Shown piece after piece: positions 20,284-29,579 of a DNA stretch of 64,000 nt (the stretch's first letter is position 1; every line of letters begins with the position of its first letter). Where the stretch lies: positions 1 to 64,000 of the forward strand of contig CACYPY010000006.1 in assembly GCA_902776415.1 (NCBI GenBank), given 5' to 3'. The translations under genes and the position numbers were made by a program. The notes under the pieces were generated by a model. That model saw only the letters and a program-made list of their open reading frames with translations. It ran no database searches and was not told the origin of the DNA. Origin of the DNA: an uncultured Ruminobacter sp. Its GTDB lineage: Bacteria; Pseudomonadota; Gammaproteobacteria; Enterobacterales; Succinivibrionaceae.

Positions 20284-21318
20284 ATGGCTCTTTACGTAAA
20301 CACCAACGCCTCATCACTGAATGCCCAGCGCATGATGGCCAACTCCACCAACTCCCTGGACACCTCCTACAAGCGTCTGGCCTCCGGTCTTCGTATCAAC
20401 AGTGCAAAGGACGACGCCGCAGGTCTTCAGATTTCCAACCGTCTTACCTCCCAGGTTAACGGTCTTAATCAGGGCAACCGTAATGCCCAGGACGGTATTT
20501 CCATGGCTCAGACAGCAGAAGGTGCCATGGACGAAATGACTACAATGTACCAGCGCATTCGGACTTTAGCACTTCAATCTGCCAATGGCACCAATTCCAG
20601 TGAGGATCGCACTGCTCTCCAGCAGGAAGTAGATTCCCTGTGCTCTGAAATTGACAGAATTGCCAAAGACACCACTTTTGGGGGCTCAGATCAGAAGCTT
20701 CTTATAGGAAAAAACTCAGCAAAGGTTACGACAACAACAGGTGAAAATCCAACAACTTCGTTAGAGGGCCAAGCTTATTCAGCCACAAGGAATCGTAAAG
20801 AAACTCAGGTTGATTTTCAGGTAGGTGCCGATCATGATCAGACTATTTCAGTAACGCTCGGACTTGATGTGGGTACTGGCGCGGACGCCAAAAGTTATGG
20901 ATTCAGTGTGGCTGACATAGCCGTTTATAAAAGCTTAGGCGCTGCTTCTTCTTTTAAAGGCGACGATGCTTTTCTGAAAAAGAATACCGCTAATGGCGGC
21001 GATGATTTTAATGTTTCGTTTGATATATCCACAGCTGCTACTGCTCAGAACACATTGGAGCATATTGATAAGTTTATTTCCACTATTGATGGCAAGCGTG
21101 CCGAACTAGGTGCCGTGCAGAACCGCCTCGAATCCACCATCCGGAATCAGAGCAACGTGGCCGAGAATGTCAGTGCTGCCAGAAGCCGTATCCGTGACAC
21201 CGATTTCGCCTCCGAAACCGCTGCCATGACTCAGCAGAACATCATCCAGCAGGCTTCCCAGTCCATTCTGAGCCAGGCTAACCAAAGACCTCAGGTGGCA
21301 TTGAGCTTACTCGGCTAA
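20284..21318 (+). CDS. fliC: flagellin FliC
   Basis: A 344-residue filament subunit. The conserved N-terminal D0/D1 part (1 to about 138) contains [13 protein letters not shown] and [19 protein letters not shown]; the conserved C-terminal part (about 258-344) contains [20 protein letters not shown] and ends in [14 protein letters not shown]. The central domain is short (about 110 residues), more AT-rich and uses codons less like those of the ends, as in hypervariable flagellin surfaces. No chaperone, cap or second flagellin gene is adjacent. Confidence 0.97.
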   Translation: MALYVNTNASSLNAQRMMANSTNSLDTSYKRLASGLRINSAKDDAAGLQISNRLTSQVNGLNQGNRNAQDGISMAQTAEGAMDEMTTMYQRIRTLALQSANGTNSSEDRTALQQEVDSLCSEIDRIAKDTTFGGSDQKLLIGKNSAKVTTTTGENPTTSLEGQAYSATRNRKETQVDFQVGADHDQTISVTLGLDVGTGADAKSYGFSVADIAVYKSLGAASSFKGDDAFLKKNTANGGDDFNVSFDISTAATAQNTLEHIDKFISTIDGKRAELGAVQNRLESTIRNQSNVAENVSAARSRIRDTDFASETAAMTQQNIIQQASQSILSQANQRPQVALSLLG

Positions 21319-21423
21319 TCGATAAAAAGACGGATTTTTAACAGTTTACGATTGGAGCTCCTGATTCATAACAGGGTTCCTTTCCACAGAATAAATATGT
21401 TTCCTCTCAAACATATTTACTTT

Positions 21424-21452
21424 GCGGCTTCTTTCAGGAGCCGCCTTTTTTT
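21424..21452 (+). terminator. intrinsic terminator of fliC
   Basis: GCGGCT (21424-21429), a 9-nt loop, AGCCGC (21439-21444), then CTTTTTTT. It lies about 105 bp past the fliC stop. Confidence 0.85.
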
Positions 21453-21727
21453 GCCAGCGATACACTGAAGAATCCCGGAAAAACAAAACCGAGTCTTAAA
21501 TCCCTGCTCTATTCCACCCCCCCTCCCCATCTCGCAAGTTCTCCGGAAAACATCTTTCCATTCTGTGCATATCTCTGTTAATAACTATTTACTACTTTAT
21601 CCCACAGCTTGCACCGGCTTAATACCCGGCTTTCATTCATGTAAGTATCGATACCCACATCCTCTCTCCACTCCTCTGTAAAATTCATATTCCTCAATCA
21701 TTCCAAACTCATGCCGTTATTACGAAT
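21453..21727. other. intergenic, nothing recognised
   Basis: Between the fliC terminator and the convergent broken ATPase gene. I see no gene, RNA, repeat or clear hairpin. Confidence 0.5.
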
Positions 21728-22649
21728 TCACAAGAGGCTTCCAAGAAGATCACTGAATACCGGATACCTGATACCGGAGGGGCTTTCCCTAATCTCCGCC
21801 GGAGTTGCATAAATATCCTCCAGAACTTCAGAATTAAGATCCTCTGCCGAATACTCCCGGAATTCCCCGTTCTTTAAAAATGCCCCGACATGCCCGGAAC
21901 AGCCTTTAAGATTAAGAGCAAACAGGGGATCATGGGTTACAAACAGAATTCCGGGCAAATCTCCGGCCCCATTGTCAGAAACACGGGAAGCTGGTTTTTC
22001 CGCAGTTTTGTTCACAGACTTATTAACAGATTTTTCAGGAGAATTCACAGAATTCTGCAAGTTATCATCATGATGCTCACAGAGTTGTTCACAGTTATGC
22101 TCTCCATGCGGTTCCCAGACACTGTTATCCACCGTATCAATCTTCCGGACAATGAGAAGATTGCGGATAAGCCGGTAAAATTCCGCCTTTTTGCTGACAT
22201 CCAGATTAGCCTCGGGTTCATCAAGCACCAAAAATCCGCCGCCCTGCATAAGAGCCCGGGCCAGAGATACCAGAGCCAATTCCGTCTGATGTGCCCGGTA
22301 ATCCGAACAGTCCCCGGGCCCGGCCTAAAGCCACAGTCTCCTGCACCGTCAGCGGAAAACCGATCTTAAAGCTCTGCGGTACATAGGCAAACAAGCCCCC
22401 TGTTCCCCAATTTCTTCCCGTTCCGTCATGCCCGGCCTTCCTTCTTCTGGCATTGGCCTCGGCAAGCGGCATGCCGTCCAGAAGGATCGTCCCGGATTTT
22501 GCGGGAAGGAGTCCCATTAACGTTTTCAGAAGCAGAGATTTTCCGGTACCGTTCCGCCCCAGAATAACCAGAAATTCTCCCGAAGAAACACTGCCGCTGA
22601 CTTCTGCTCCGTTAATAAGCTCAAGTCGCTTAAACTCCAGTCTGGACAT
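21728..22649 (-). pseudogene. broken ABC transporter ATPase (FecE/BtuD type)
   Basis: Two overlapping frames hold the two halves of an importer ATPase. The first (22221-22649) has Walker A in LGRNGTGKSLLL and a Q-loop in AYVPQSFK. The second (stop at 21728) has LALVSLARALMQ, Walker B in FLVLDEPEANLD and the H-loop in FVTHDP. The roughly 40 residues that should lie between them, including the LSGGQ signature, are missing, and the frame shifts near 22280. The signature is needed for ATP hydrolysis, so no working ATPase is likely. Between Walker B and the H-loop sits an unusual insertion of about 65 residues rich in Asn, Ser, Lys and His. The gene overlaps the permease gene by 20 bp, so the two were an operon. 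Confidence 0.8.
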
Positions 22650-23649
22650 ATTTCCTCCGGGTGAGATACAGAAGTCCCAGGAAAAAAGGCACTCCGATAA
22701 TGCTGGTCATAATCCCGATGGGGATTTCATGGGGAATCAGCGTCCGAGACAGCAGGTCACAGAGAAGCAAAAAAGCCGCGCCGGTAAAAAACGCACAGGG
22801 CAAAAGAAAAACATGGCTTCTTCCAAAGGCAAACCGCAGAATCCCAGGCACAATGAGAGACACCCAGGCAATGATGCCTCCGACAGCCACGGTGGCAGAC
22901 GACGCCATGGTGGCCAGAAAAAGAATCATAAAAACAAGCGGCCTTACCCGAACCCCCTGAGTCTCGAGAACCTCATGAGGAAGGGTCAGCACATCCAGAG
23001 ACCGGGAAAAAGCGCACAGCCCCAGCACCGGAACAAGCCCGAACACCGTAAGAATCAGCATGTCCGGCATACTGACCCCGTTAAGAGCTCCCATCATGTA
23101 ATATGAGGCTCCGAATATCGAACTCTCGTCCGGAAGAAAGTATCTTAAAAAATTCAGCACCGCCGAAAACAGCGCCGACAGCACCACTCCGACCAGGATC
23201 AGCAGCACTGCCGAAAACCCGCCGTTTCTGGTTATCAGAAAGGCCACTGAAATCACCAGCAGCATGGCCAGCATGCCTGATCCGAAAGAAATTACGGGCA
23301 GCATCCAGAAACCGGCACCGCATATAAGTCCCAGCATAATACCGATAACCGATCCGGCTGAGGCCCCCAGAAGATCCGGGGACACCAGAGGATTCTGAAA
23401 AACTCCCTGATACGAGGCTCCGGAAACCGCAAGAATGCCGCCGGCCAGAAGTGCCGCCAGGGTTCGGGGCAGTCTTATCTCCCAGAGGATGGCTTTTTGG
23501 GCTGCGGTGAGATCCCACGGCAGCAAAAACCCCGAGGAGCCCAAAGCCAGAGCCAGAAAAAACAGCACCATAAGGCCGGCAATAATTACGGACAAATATA
23601 CCGTTCCGGAAAAACTGCCGTTATCGGCCCGGAATAACCGGCGTTCCAT
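22630..23649 (-). CDS. FecCD-type ABC transporter permease
   Basis: A roughly 339-residue inner-membrane protein with about ten hydrophobic helices, of the FecCD/BtuC family that imports ferric siderophores, haem or cobalamin. Family stretches are LWEIRLPRTLAALLAGG, GASYQGVFQNPLVSPDLLG and the C-terminal HVFLLPCAFFTGAAFLLLCD. The ATG at 23649 is preferred; the longer frame to 23721 would start inside the terminator of pilU. No substrate-binding protein is adjacent and the partner ATPase is broken, so the system may be inactive. The substrate cannot be told from sequence alone. Confidence 0.85.
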   Translation of the reverse strand: MERRLFRADNGSFSGTVYLSVIIAGLMVLFFLALALGSSGFLLPWDLTAAQKAILWEIRLPRTLAALLAGGILAVSGASYQGVFQNPLVSPDLLGASAGSVIGIMLGLICGAGFWMLPVISFGSGMLAMLLVISVAFLITRNGGFSAVLLILVGVVLSALFSAVLNFLRYFLPDESSIFGASYYMMGALNGVSMPDMLILTVFGLVPVLGLCAFSRSLDVLTLPHEVLETQGVRVRPLVFMILFLATMASSATVAVGGIIAWVSLIVPGILRFAFGRSHVFLLPCAFFTGAAFLLLCDLLSRTLIPHEIPIGIMTSIIGVPFFLGLLYLTRRKYVQTGV

Positions 23650-23680
23650 AAATCCCCCCCCTTTCTTCAAAAACAAAAAG

Positions 23681-23711
23681 GGGAAAGACCGCAATCCTCC
23701 CCTTTTTTGAA
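23681..23711 (-). terminator. intrinsic terminator after pilU
   Basis: Read on the minus strand, AAGGGGA pairs with TCCCC, followed by TTTTTGTTTTTG. It lies about 70 bp past the pilU stop and just before the permease start, so it separates the pil unit from the transporter unit. Confidence 0.7.
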
Positions 23712-23777
23712 ATATCTGCAATGCCAGCGCAGACAGAAACGGAACGCGTTTCTCAAAAACGCATTTCCCGCCCCCTG

Positions 23778-24899
23778 CTACTCAAACACCACATTCTGCA
23801 TGACATCGGATTCCTTGACGCCTCCGGCCAGCTTGATCATGAGACGTACCTCGTTCTCGGAGTCGGCATAGTGGAGAGCATCACTGTAGCTGATAATACC
23901 CTGCTGATAGAGATGGTAGAGACTCTGGTCGAAGGTGGTCATGCCGGCTTCCGGAGACTTCTGCATGATTTCCTTCAGCTTGAAGAGCTCGTTCTTCTGG
24001 AGACAATCAGCTACGGTAGGAGTATTCACCAGAATATCGAATGCTGCACGACGGCCACCGGTGGTGGTTTCAATCAGCTGCTGCGCAATAATGGCCCTCA
24101 TGTTCACCGAAAGGTCAAACAGCATCTGTCTCTGTGCGCTTTCCGGTACCAGATGGAGAATACGGTCAATTGCCTGGTTAGCATTGTTGGCATGCAGGGT
24201 TGCCAGTACCAGGTGGCCGGTTTCGGCAAAGGACAGGGCAAACTCCATGGTCTCACGGGAACGGATTTCGCCGATGAGGATAACGTCAGGAGCCTGACGC
24301 AACGCAGATTTCAGAGCGGCATCGAAGCTTACGGTATCAGTGCCGACCTCACGCTGGGTAATCAGGGATCTCTTGTGATGGTGCACGTATTCGATAGGGT
24401 CTTCAATGGTAAGAATATGACCGTCGGAATTCATGTTACGGTAGCCGATCATGGCAGCCTGGGTGGTAGACTTACCGGCACCGGTAGCACCCACAAACAG
24501 CAGAAGTCCGCGGTCTTCCATAACCCACTTGGTAAAGGTGGGAGGGAGATGCAGTTCTTCGGTGGTGGGGATCTTTTCCACAATGCGGCGGAATACCACG
24601 CCCGGATAGGAAAGCTGCCAGAAACAGCTCACACGGTAACGCCCCAGGTCCGGACGCTGAATGGCGAAGTTGGCCTCGCGCTGATCATTGAACTCCTTAA
24701 GGAGATCCGGACGATCAACCATGGTTTCTCTTACAAAGTCAGACACCTGATCCTGAGTCAGCTTTCCCTGCTCGATAGGCGTCAGATGGCCGTCCAGCTT
24801 GACAGCAGCCTCAAGCCCCACGGTCAGAAAAAGGTCTGACGCGTTGTTATCATTCATAAAACGAAGATAGCGATCGATCTTCAACGGTTCCTGATACAT
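23778..24899 (-). CDS. pilU: PilT-like retraction ATPase PilU
   Basis: A 373-residue hexameric secretion-type ATPase, the accessory retraction motor of type IV pili. It has the NNASDLFLTVG start, Walker A in GATGAGKST, the Asp box TIEDPIEYVHHH, Walker B in VILIGEIRSRETM and the His box GHLVLATLHANN. It is 12 bp downstream of pilT. The ASDLF form and the C-terminal region after residue 340 fit PilU better than PilT. Confidence 0.93.
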   Translation of the reverse strand: MYQEPLKIDRYLRFMNDNNASDLFLTVGLEAAVKLDGHLTPIEQGKLTQDQVSDFVRETMVDRPDLLKEFNDQREANFAIQRPDLGRYRVSCFWQLSYPGVVFRRIVEKIPTTEELHLPPTFTKWVMEDRGLLLFVGATGAGKSTTQAAMIGYRNMNSDGHILTIEDPIEYVHHHKRSLITQREVGTDTVSFDAALKSALRQAPDVILIGEIRSRETMEFALSFAETGHLVLATLHANNANQAIDRILHLVPESAQRQMLFDLSVNMRAIIAQQLIETTTGGRRAAFDILVNTPTVADCLQKNELFKLKEIMQKSPEAGMTTFDQSLYHLYQQGIISYSDALHYADSENEVRLMIKLAGGVKESDVMQNVVFE

Positions 24900-24911
24900 C
24901 CTTAAACTCCC

Positions 24912-26003
24912 TTAAAAACCGCCCATGGAGCTGGCCACGATGGCATTAGGATCGTGAGCCTTGCTGCGGGCCTCGGCAATGCTGATTATACCACGGGACA
25001 CCAGCTTGCTGAGAGCGCTGTCCAATGTGCTCATGCCATGGCTGGCTCCGGTCTGGATGATGGAGTACATCTGGGCAACCTTGTCTTCGCGAATAAGGTT
25101 TCTGATAGCCGGAATGCCAATCATGATCTCGTGTGCCGCCACACGTCCGCCGCCGTTCTTCTTGAGCAGAGTCTGGGAAATTACCGCATTCAGGGATTCT
25201 GAAAGCATGGAACGCACCATGCCCTTCTCAGCACCCGGGAACACATCGATAATACGGTCGATGGTCTTTGCTGCGGAGCTGGTATGGAGGGTACCGAACA
25301 CCAGGTGACCGGTTTCCGCGGCGGTCAGAGCCAGACGCACGGTCTCCAGGTCTCGAAGCTCGCCTACCAGAATGATGTCCGGGTCTTCACGGAGTGCGGA
25401 ACGCAATGCATTGGAGAAGGACATGGTATCACGGTGCACCTCTCGCTGGTTAACCATGCAGAGCTTGTTGTGATGCACGAACTCGATAGGATCCTCGATA
25501 GTAATGATGTGGTCATGCCGGGTGGAATTCACATAGTCCACCATCGCAGCCAGAGTGGTGGATTTGCCTGAACCGGTAGGTCCGGTAACCAGTACCAGCC
25601 CGCGGGGAGCGGAAGCAATCTTTTCAAAAACCTTAGGACAGTTCAGCTGTTCCAGAGTAATAACCTTGGACGGTATGGTACGGAACACCACTGCCATGCC
25701 GCGGTCCTGATTGAAAACATTAACACGGAAACGGGCCAGATTCGGCACTTCAAAGGAAAAGTCGCATTCCAGAGTCTCTTCGAATTCCTTTCTCTGGTGG
25801 TCATTCATAATATCGTAAACAAGGTTATGAACCGTGGTCTTGTCCAGAGGCTCCATATCCCTGACTTCCATGGTCAGCTTATCGGTTGTCTTGAGCTTGC
25901 GCATATCACCATCAACGCGGATCATCGGCGGCACACCTGCCGAAAGGTGTAAGTCTGACGCGTTGTTCTTTACACCGTAAAGTAGTAAATCTAGAATATC
26001 CAT
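24912..26003 (-). CDS. pilT: type IV pilus retraction ATPase PilT
   Basis: A 363-residue ATPase that powers pilus retraction, hence twitching and DNA uptake. MDILDLLLYGVKNNASDLHL is the typical start. Walker A is GPTGSGKST, the Asp box TIEDPIEFVHHNK, Walker B DIILVGELRDLET, and the His box GHLVFGTLHTSSA. A longer frame to 26186 would add 61 residues inside yggS and is rejected. It is divergent from yggS with 55 bp between starts, as in many gammaproteobacteria. Confidence 0.95.
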   Translation of the reverse strand: MDILDLLLYGVKNNASDLHLSAGVPPMIRVDGDMRKLKTTDKLTMEVRDMEPLDKTTVHNLVYDIMNDHQRKEFEETLECDFSFEVPNLARFRVNVFNQDRGMAVVFRTIPSKVITLEQLNCPKVFEKIASAPRGLVLVTGPTGSGKSTTLAAMVDYVNSTRHDHIITIEDPIEFVHHNKLCMVNQREVHRDTMSFSNALRSALREDPDIILVGELRDLETVRLALTAAETGHLVFGTLHTSSAAKTIDRIIDVFPGAEKGMVRSMLSESLNAVISQTLLKKNGGGRVAAHEIMIGIPAIRNLIREDKVAQMYSIIQTGASHGMSTLDSALSKLVSRGIISIAEARSKAHDPNAIVASSMGGF

Positions 26004-26058
26004 GGTTAATTCTCTATCGTCCAAAAATGATAGTACACAAAAAAGCGGTACTGTTCCC

Positions 26059-26763
26059 ATGTTAAAGATACAAGAAAATCTGTCAAACGTAAAAGAACAA
26101 ATTAAAAATTTTGCTACATCCGTTAAACGAGCCCCTGAAGAAATCACTCTTCTGGCAGTAAGCAAAACAAAACCTGTCAGCGACATTATCGAAGCATATC
26201 AGGCAGGTCAGCGGTTTTTCGGGGAATCCTATGCTCAGGAGGCTGCCGAAAAAATCACGGAGATCCGATCCCGGGGCATCACCGATATCGAATGGCATTT
26301 CATCGGTCCCGTACAGGCCAACAAAACCAGGATTATCGCGGAAAACTTTGATGTGGTGGAAAGTCTGGATCGTGCCAGAATCGCCAAAAGACTCAATGAT
26401 CAGAGACCGCCTCTGATGCCGGATCTTCGGGTTCTTATCCAGGTTAACATCAGCCGGGAACCCCAGAAATCAGGAGTCTCCTTTGAAGACCTCCCGGAAC
26501 TCCTGGATTTTATCGACGAGTCCTGCCCCAGACTTAAAGTTGCCGGACTTATGGGAATTGCAGAAAATGTCAGCGACAAAAGCGAGGTTCTGCCACAGTT
26601 CAGGGCCCTCAGGGAGGTCTTCGACCGACTCTCCGGACAGGGCAGAAAGCTCACGGCGCTTTCCATGGGAATGACCGACGACATGGCCGAAGCCATTGCC
26701 TGCGGCAGTACCGAGGTTCGCATCGGAACCGCAATATTCGGGGCCAGACAGTATCACGTCTGA
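26059..26763 (+). CDS. yggS: PLP homeostasis protein YggS (PLPBP)
   Basis: A 234-residue single-domain TIM-barrel protein binding pyridoxal phosphate at the lysine in LLAVSKTKP. It has IEWHFIGPVQANKTR, GLMGIAEN and LSMGMTDDMAEAI with the phosphate-binding region. The family keeps PLP and amino acid pools in balance and has no known catalytic reaction. An upstream start at 26002 would add 19 residues lacking family likeness, and its codon lies inside the pilT start region. It leads yggS-proC-yggT-yggU. Confidence 0.93.
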   Translation: MLKIQENLSNVKEQIKNFATSVKRAPEEITLLAVSKTKPVSDIIEAYQAGQRFFGESYAQEAAEKITEIRSRGITDIEWHFIGPVQANKTRIIAENFDVVESLDRARIAKRLNDQRPPLMPDLRVLIQVNISREPQKSGVSFEDLPELLDFIDESCPRLKVAGLMGIAENVSDKSEVLPQFRALREVFDRLSGQGRKLTALSMGMTDDMAEAIACGSTEVRIGTAIFGARQYHV

Positions 26764-26831
26764 ACAGGAATTGGAGATTGCCCGGATCGGATTCGGGCAA
26801 CATCATTTAAATTTGAATTGAGGTACCAGAA

Positions 26832-27659
26832 ATGCATACTGATAAAAAAATCGCCTTCATCGGCGGGGGAAACATGGCAGGAAGCCTTATCCAGGGACTC
26901 TGCAAAAGTGGATATCCGGCAAATAACATCACGGTTTCCGACCCGGTTTCCGACAAGGTTGCCGCTCTCCGGGAAAAATTCGGAATCAACGGCACCGACA
27001 ATAACACGGAGGCGGTAAAAAACGCCGAGGTGATTCTCTTTGCCGTTAAGCCGCAAATGATGGCAGAAGTTCTTTCGGGTATCGCCCGGGATATTGACGA
27101 TTTTAAGGATCGGCTCATTATTTCGATTATGGCCGGAGTTACCATTTCCCGCATCAGCGGCCTTTTGCACGGTGCCTCCAGAATCGTCAGGGTAATGCCG
27201 AACACTCCGGCACTTATCGGCCTCGGCATGGCAGGTCTTTTTGCATCCGAAGGAGCGCTTCCCGAAGATCGGGAATATGCAAAAGAGGTACTGGAATCGG
27301 TGGGCAAGGCTGTTTTCGTAAAATCGGAAGACGGCATTGACGATATCACCGCACTTTCAGGCAGTGCACCGGCATATTTCTTCTACTTTATGGAATGCAT
27401 GGCCGAAAAAGCCAAAGCTTACGGCTTTTCCGAAGAAGAATCCCGCATAATTCTGGAGCAGGTAGCCCGGGGATCCGCGGAGATGGTTATCAGGAATCAG
27501 GACAAGACCCTGGCCGAACTCAGAGCAGCAGTAACCTCCAAGGGCGGCACCACCTACGAGGCCATCCGGGTAATGCAGGAAAGAGAGCTTAATGCCATTG
27601 TGAACGATGCCCTCGATGCCTGCAAAAACCGGGCTACGGAAATGGGAAAGCAGTTCTGA
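26832..27659 (+). CDS. proC: pyrroline-5-carboxylate reductase
   Basis: A 275-residue NAD(P)H enzyme making proline from pyrroline-5-carboxylate. The Rossmann motif is IAFIGGGNMAGSL; the C-terminal signature region has ALSGSAPAYFFYFMECM and TSKGGTTYEAIRVM. It follows yggS by 68 bp. Confidence 0.96.
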   Translation: MHTDKKIAFIGGGNMAGSLIQGLCKSGYPANNITVSDPVSDKVAALREKFGINGTDNNTEAVKNAEVILFAVKPQMMAEVLSGIARDIDDFKDRLIISIMAGVTISRISGLLHGASRIVRVMPNTPALIGLGMAGLFASEGALPEDREYAKEVLESVGKAVFVKSEDGIDDITALSGSAPAYFFYFMECMAEKAKAYGFSEEESRIILEQVARGSAEMVIRNQDKTLAELRAAVTSKGGTTYEAIRVMQERELNAIVNDALDACKNRATEMGKQF

Positions 27660-27737
27660 TATCGCCGTCTTATTCCGCCTCTCAGGATCATAAATACAGC
27701 AGTCGAAAGAGACGGAGCTCCCTGACCGGGAACTGCA

Positions 27738-27774
27738 CAGAGTCTGAACCTCATTCAGACTCTGTTCTTTTTTT
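27738..27774 (+). terminator. intrinsic terminator after proC
   Basis: CAGAGTCTGA (27738-27747), a 7-nt loop, TCAGACTCTG (27755-27764), then TTCTTTTTTT. A strong 10-bp stem that separates proC from yggT. Confidence 0.88.
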
Positions 27775-27843
27775 GGTACTTTACGAAAACCGCTCCGCTC
27801 TCTAAAATTGCATCTGAGATATTCGTTACAGGTAACCGATAAG

Positions 27844-28404
27844 ATGAGTTATTCTTTCATACTGGCCTTTGTTCCGGCTCTGGTGTTTTTCACAAGGTTT
27901 CTTATGGAATACACCGGCTGCGACTATTACCACCCGGCTTGCCGCTGGATAGTAAAGGTTACAGATCCCCCGGTCAGACTTATTCCCCTGAAAAAGGTCA
28001 TGAATCTTAATATTTCAGCCCTGATTGTAATGCTCGTCGCGGCGGAAATATTCGGGGGAGGTTTTGTCTACTGGTCCATGACCGGTTTCAGAGTTTTTTC
28101 CTTTGACCTGATCTGGCGTCTTATGCTGCTGGTTCCGGTACTTCTGATTTGGGCGGGACTCCAGTATATGTTCTACATGATGATTATCGGAGCCATTATG
28201 AGCTGGATTCCGGCTCCATCGCTGACCCCATGGAAATATCTGTTTAACAAGCTGACTTCTCCTGTTACGGAACCCTTTGAACGCTTTATCCCGCCGATAG
28301 GATTCTTTTCAGTGGCGTTTATTGTGGCATTCCTCCTGATGAGCTTTGTGGTCTTCACCGTAATGCCAAGGGTAACAAGCTATGCCATGCAACTGATTTT
28401 TTAA
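27844..28404 (+). CDS. yggT: YggT family membrane protein
   Basis: A 186-residue protein with two YggT repeats, each with two hydrophobic helices; the second repeat has IMSWIPAPSLTPWKYLFNKL followed by TEPFERFIPP, matching the family signature. Its role is not firmly known; related proteins have been linked to cell division and osmotic stress. The start at 27844 leads directly into the first helix. It ends 3 bp before yggU. Confidence 0.88.
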   Translation: MSYSFILAFVPALVFFTRFLMEYTGCDYYHPACRWIVKVTDPPVRLIPLKKVMNLNISALIVMLVAAEIFGGGFVYWSMTGFRVFSFDLIWRLMLLVPVLLIWAGLQYMFYMMIIGAIMSWIPAPSLTPWKYLFNKLTSPVTEPFERFIPPIGFFSVAFIVAFLLMSFVVFTVMPRVTSYAMQLIF

Positions 28405-28407
28405 CCA

Positions 28408-28701
28408 ATGAGCGCCGTTGAAATCAAAGGTCCGGTAATCACCCTGAAAGCGGTAATTACCCCGAAGGCCTCCCGGGATTCCGTTATTCCGTTTACAGAA
28501 GAAGAAATCAAAATAACCGTAACCGCTCCCCCGGTGGACGGCAAGGCGAATCAGTATCTTCAGAAATACCTTTCAAAGGCTTTCGGAACCTCAAAGGGGA
28601 AGGTACAGATAATCCGCGGCGAATGCAGTCATCACAAGGTGATAGAAATCCGGGACTTCTCAAAAGTTCCCGCCCCCCTGGCGGCACTGCTGAAGAACTA
28701 A
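28408..28701 (+). CDS. yggU: YggU / DUF167 family protein
   Basis: A 97-residue DUF167 protein. The family core is visible in TPKASRDSVIPF, VTAPPVDGKANQYLQKYLSK and SKGKVQIIRGECSHHKVIEI. Function is unknown. It overlaps no other gene and is convergent with plsC 17 bp away, where a palindrome CTGATCCCCGGATCAG may end transcription from both sides. Confidence 0.9.
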   Translation: MSAVEIKGPVITLKAVITPKASRDSVIPFTEEEIKITVTAPPVDGKANQYLQKYLSKAFGTSKGKVQIIRGECSHHKVIEIRDFSKVPAPLAALLKN

Positions 28702-28718
28702 CCCTTCTGATCCCCGGA

Positions 28719-29540
28719 TCAGTCTCTTTCCCCCCGAATGGATCCCGCTTCATCGGGAATCGTATCCGGTTCCCCGTCTTCTTTGCTTGCACTACCGTAA
28801 TCCGGCAGCACAAAGCCGTCAGGACGCCGCACCTCCTTGTCCAGCTCCATAATTTTGGTAATCATGTCCTGGCGCAGCTGTTTCGTAAATGTTCTGATTT
28901 CAGACTTTTCCAGTCCGGAAACATCCCTGGGGGGCAGCATCTCAACAATAATCTCGCCGTTATCCCAGCGATTAAGGTTAATCTGGCCGTAATACGACGA
29001 AGTTACAAACGGAATTATCGGCACTCCGGCAAGCTTTGCCGTATGCACGGCTCCGGTCTTGAACGGAAGCATTCCGGCTCCCTTGGACCTGTGTCCTTCC
29101 GGGAATATCCACAGTGAAAGATTCTTTTTCCTGACCCTTCTGACCAGAGACAGAAATTCCTCGCCATTACGGGAACGATTGGTACGATCTATGAGAATAT
29201 TTCCTGAAAGATAGAACAGAATTCCGAACACCGGCACCCAGATAAGACTTTTCTTGCCGACACAAACCAGCCCCGGCTGGGGAACATCGGCCACGGTCAC
29301 AATATCCCAGTTGGTCTGATGGTTGCCGACAAATACAGCCGGCATTCTGCTTCGCAGCTCTTTGACATCAAAACGGTAAGTTACCTTTACTCCCACCACC
29401 TTCTGCACCAGCCGCAGCATCTGGGTCAGAACATAAAGATTGTAAGGATGCCCGGGGCGGCACAGGCAAACGGCACAGCCTGCAATCAGCCATAAAATCC
29501 CCATGATCCCGAGGATCAGCATACGAATAATCAAAAGCAT
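28719..29540 (-). CDS. plsC: 1-acyl-sn-glycerol-3-phosphate acyltransferase
   Basis: A 273-residue membrane acyltransferase that makes phosphatidic acid. An N-terminal hydrophobic segment (about 3-26) is followed by the catalytic NHQTNWD box (the HX4D motif) and the FPEGHRSKG substrate-binding box. Residues after about 235 form a charged tail not typical of the family core. It lies 39 bp after parC, a conserved pairing. Confidence 0.94.
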   Translation of the reverse strand: MLLIIRMLILGIMGILWLIAGCAVCLCRPGHPYNLYVLTQMLRLVQKVVGVKVTYRFDVKELRSRMPAVFVGNHQTNWDIVTVADVPQPGLVCVGKKSLIWVPVFGILFYLSGNILIDRTNRSRNGEEFLSLVRRVRKKNLSLWIFPEGHRSKGAGMLPFKTGAVHTAKLAGVPIIPFVTSSYYGQINLNRWDNGEIIVEMLPPRDVSGLEKSEIRTFTKQLRQDMITKIMELDKEVRRPDGFVLPDYGSASKEDGEPDTIPDEAGSIRGERD

Positions 29541-29579
29541 AGCGAATTTCCTACTTTCACGGTTTTCCGGGACAGCGTG

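Noticed and set aside
24912-26186. PilT with a 61-residue N-terminal extension
   Set aside because: The added part overlaps yggS on the other strand and has no PilT likeness; ATG 26003 gives the standard start.
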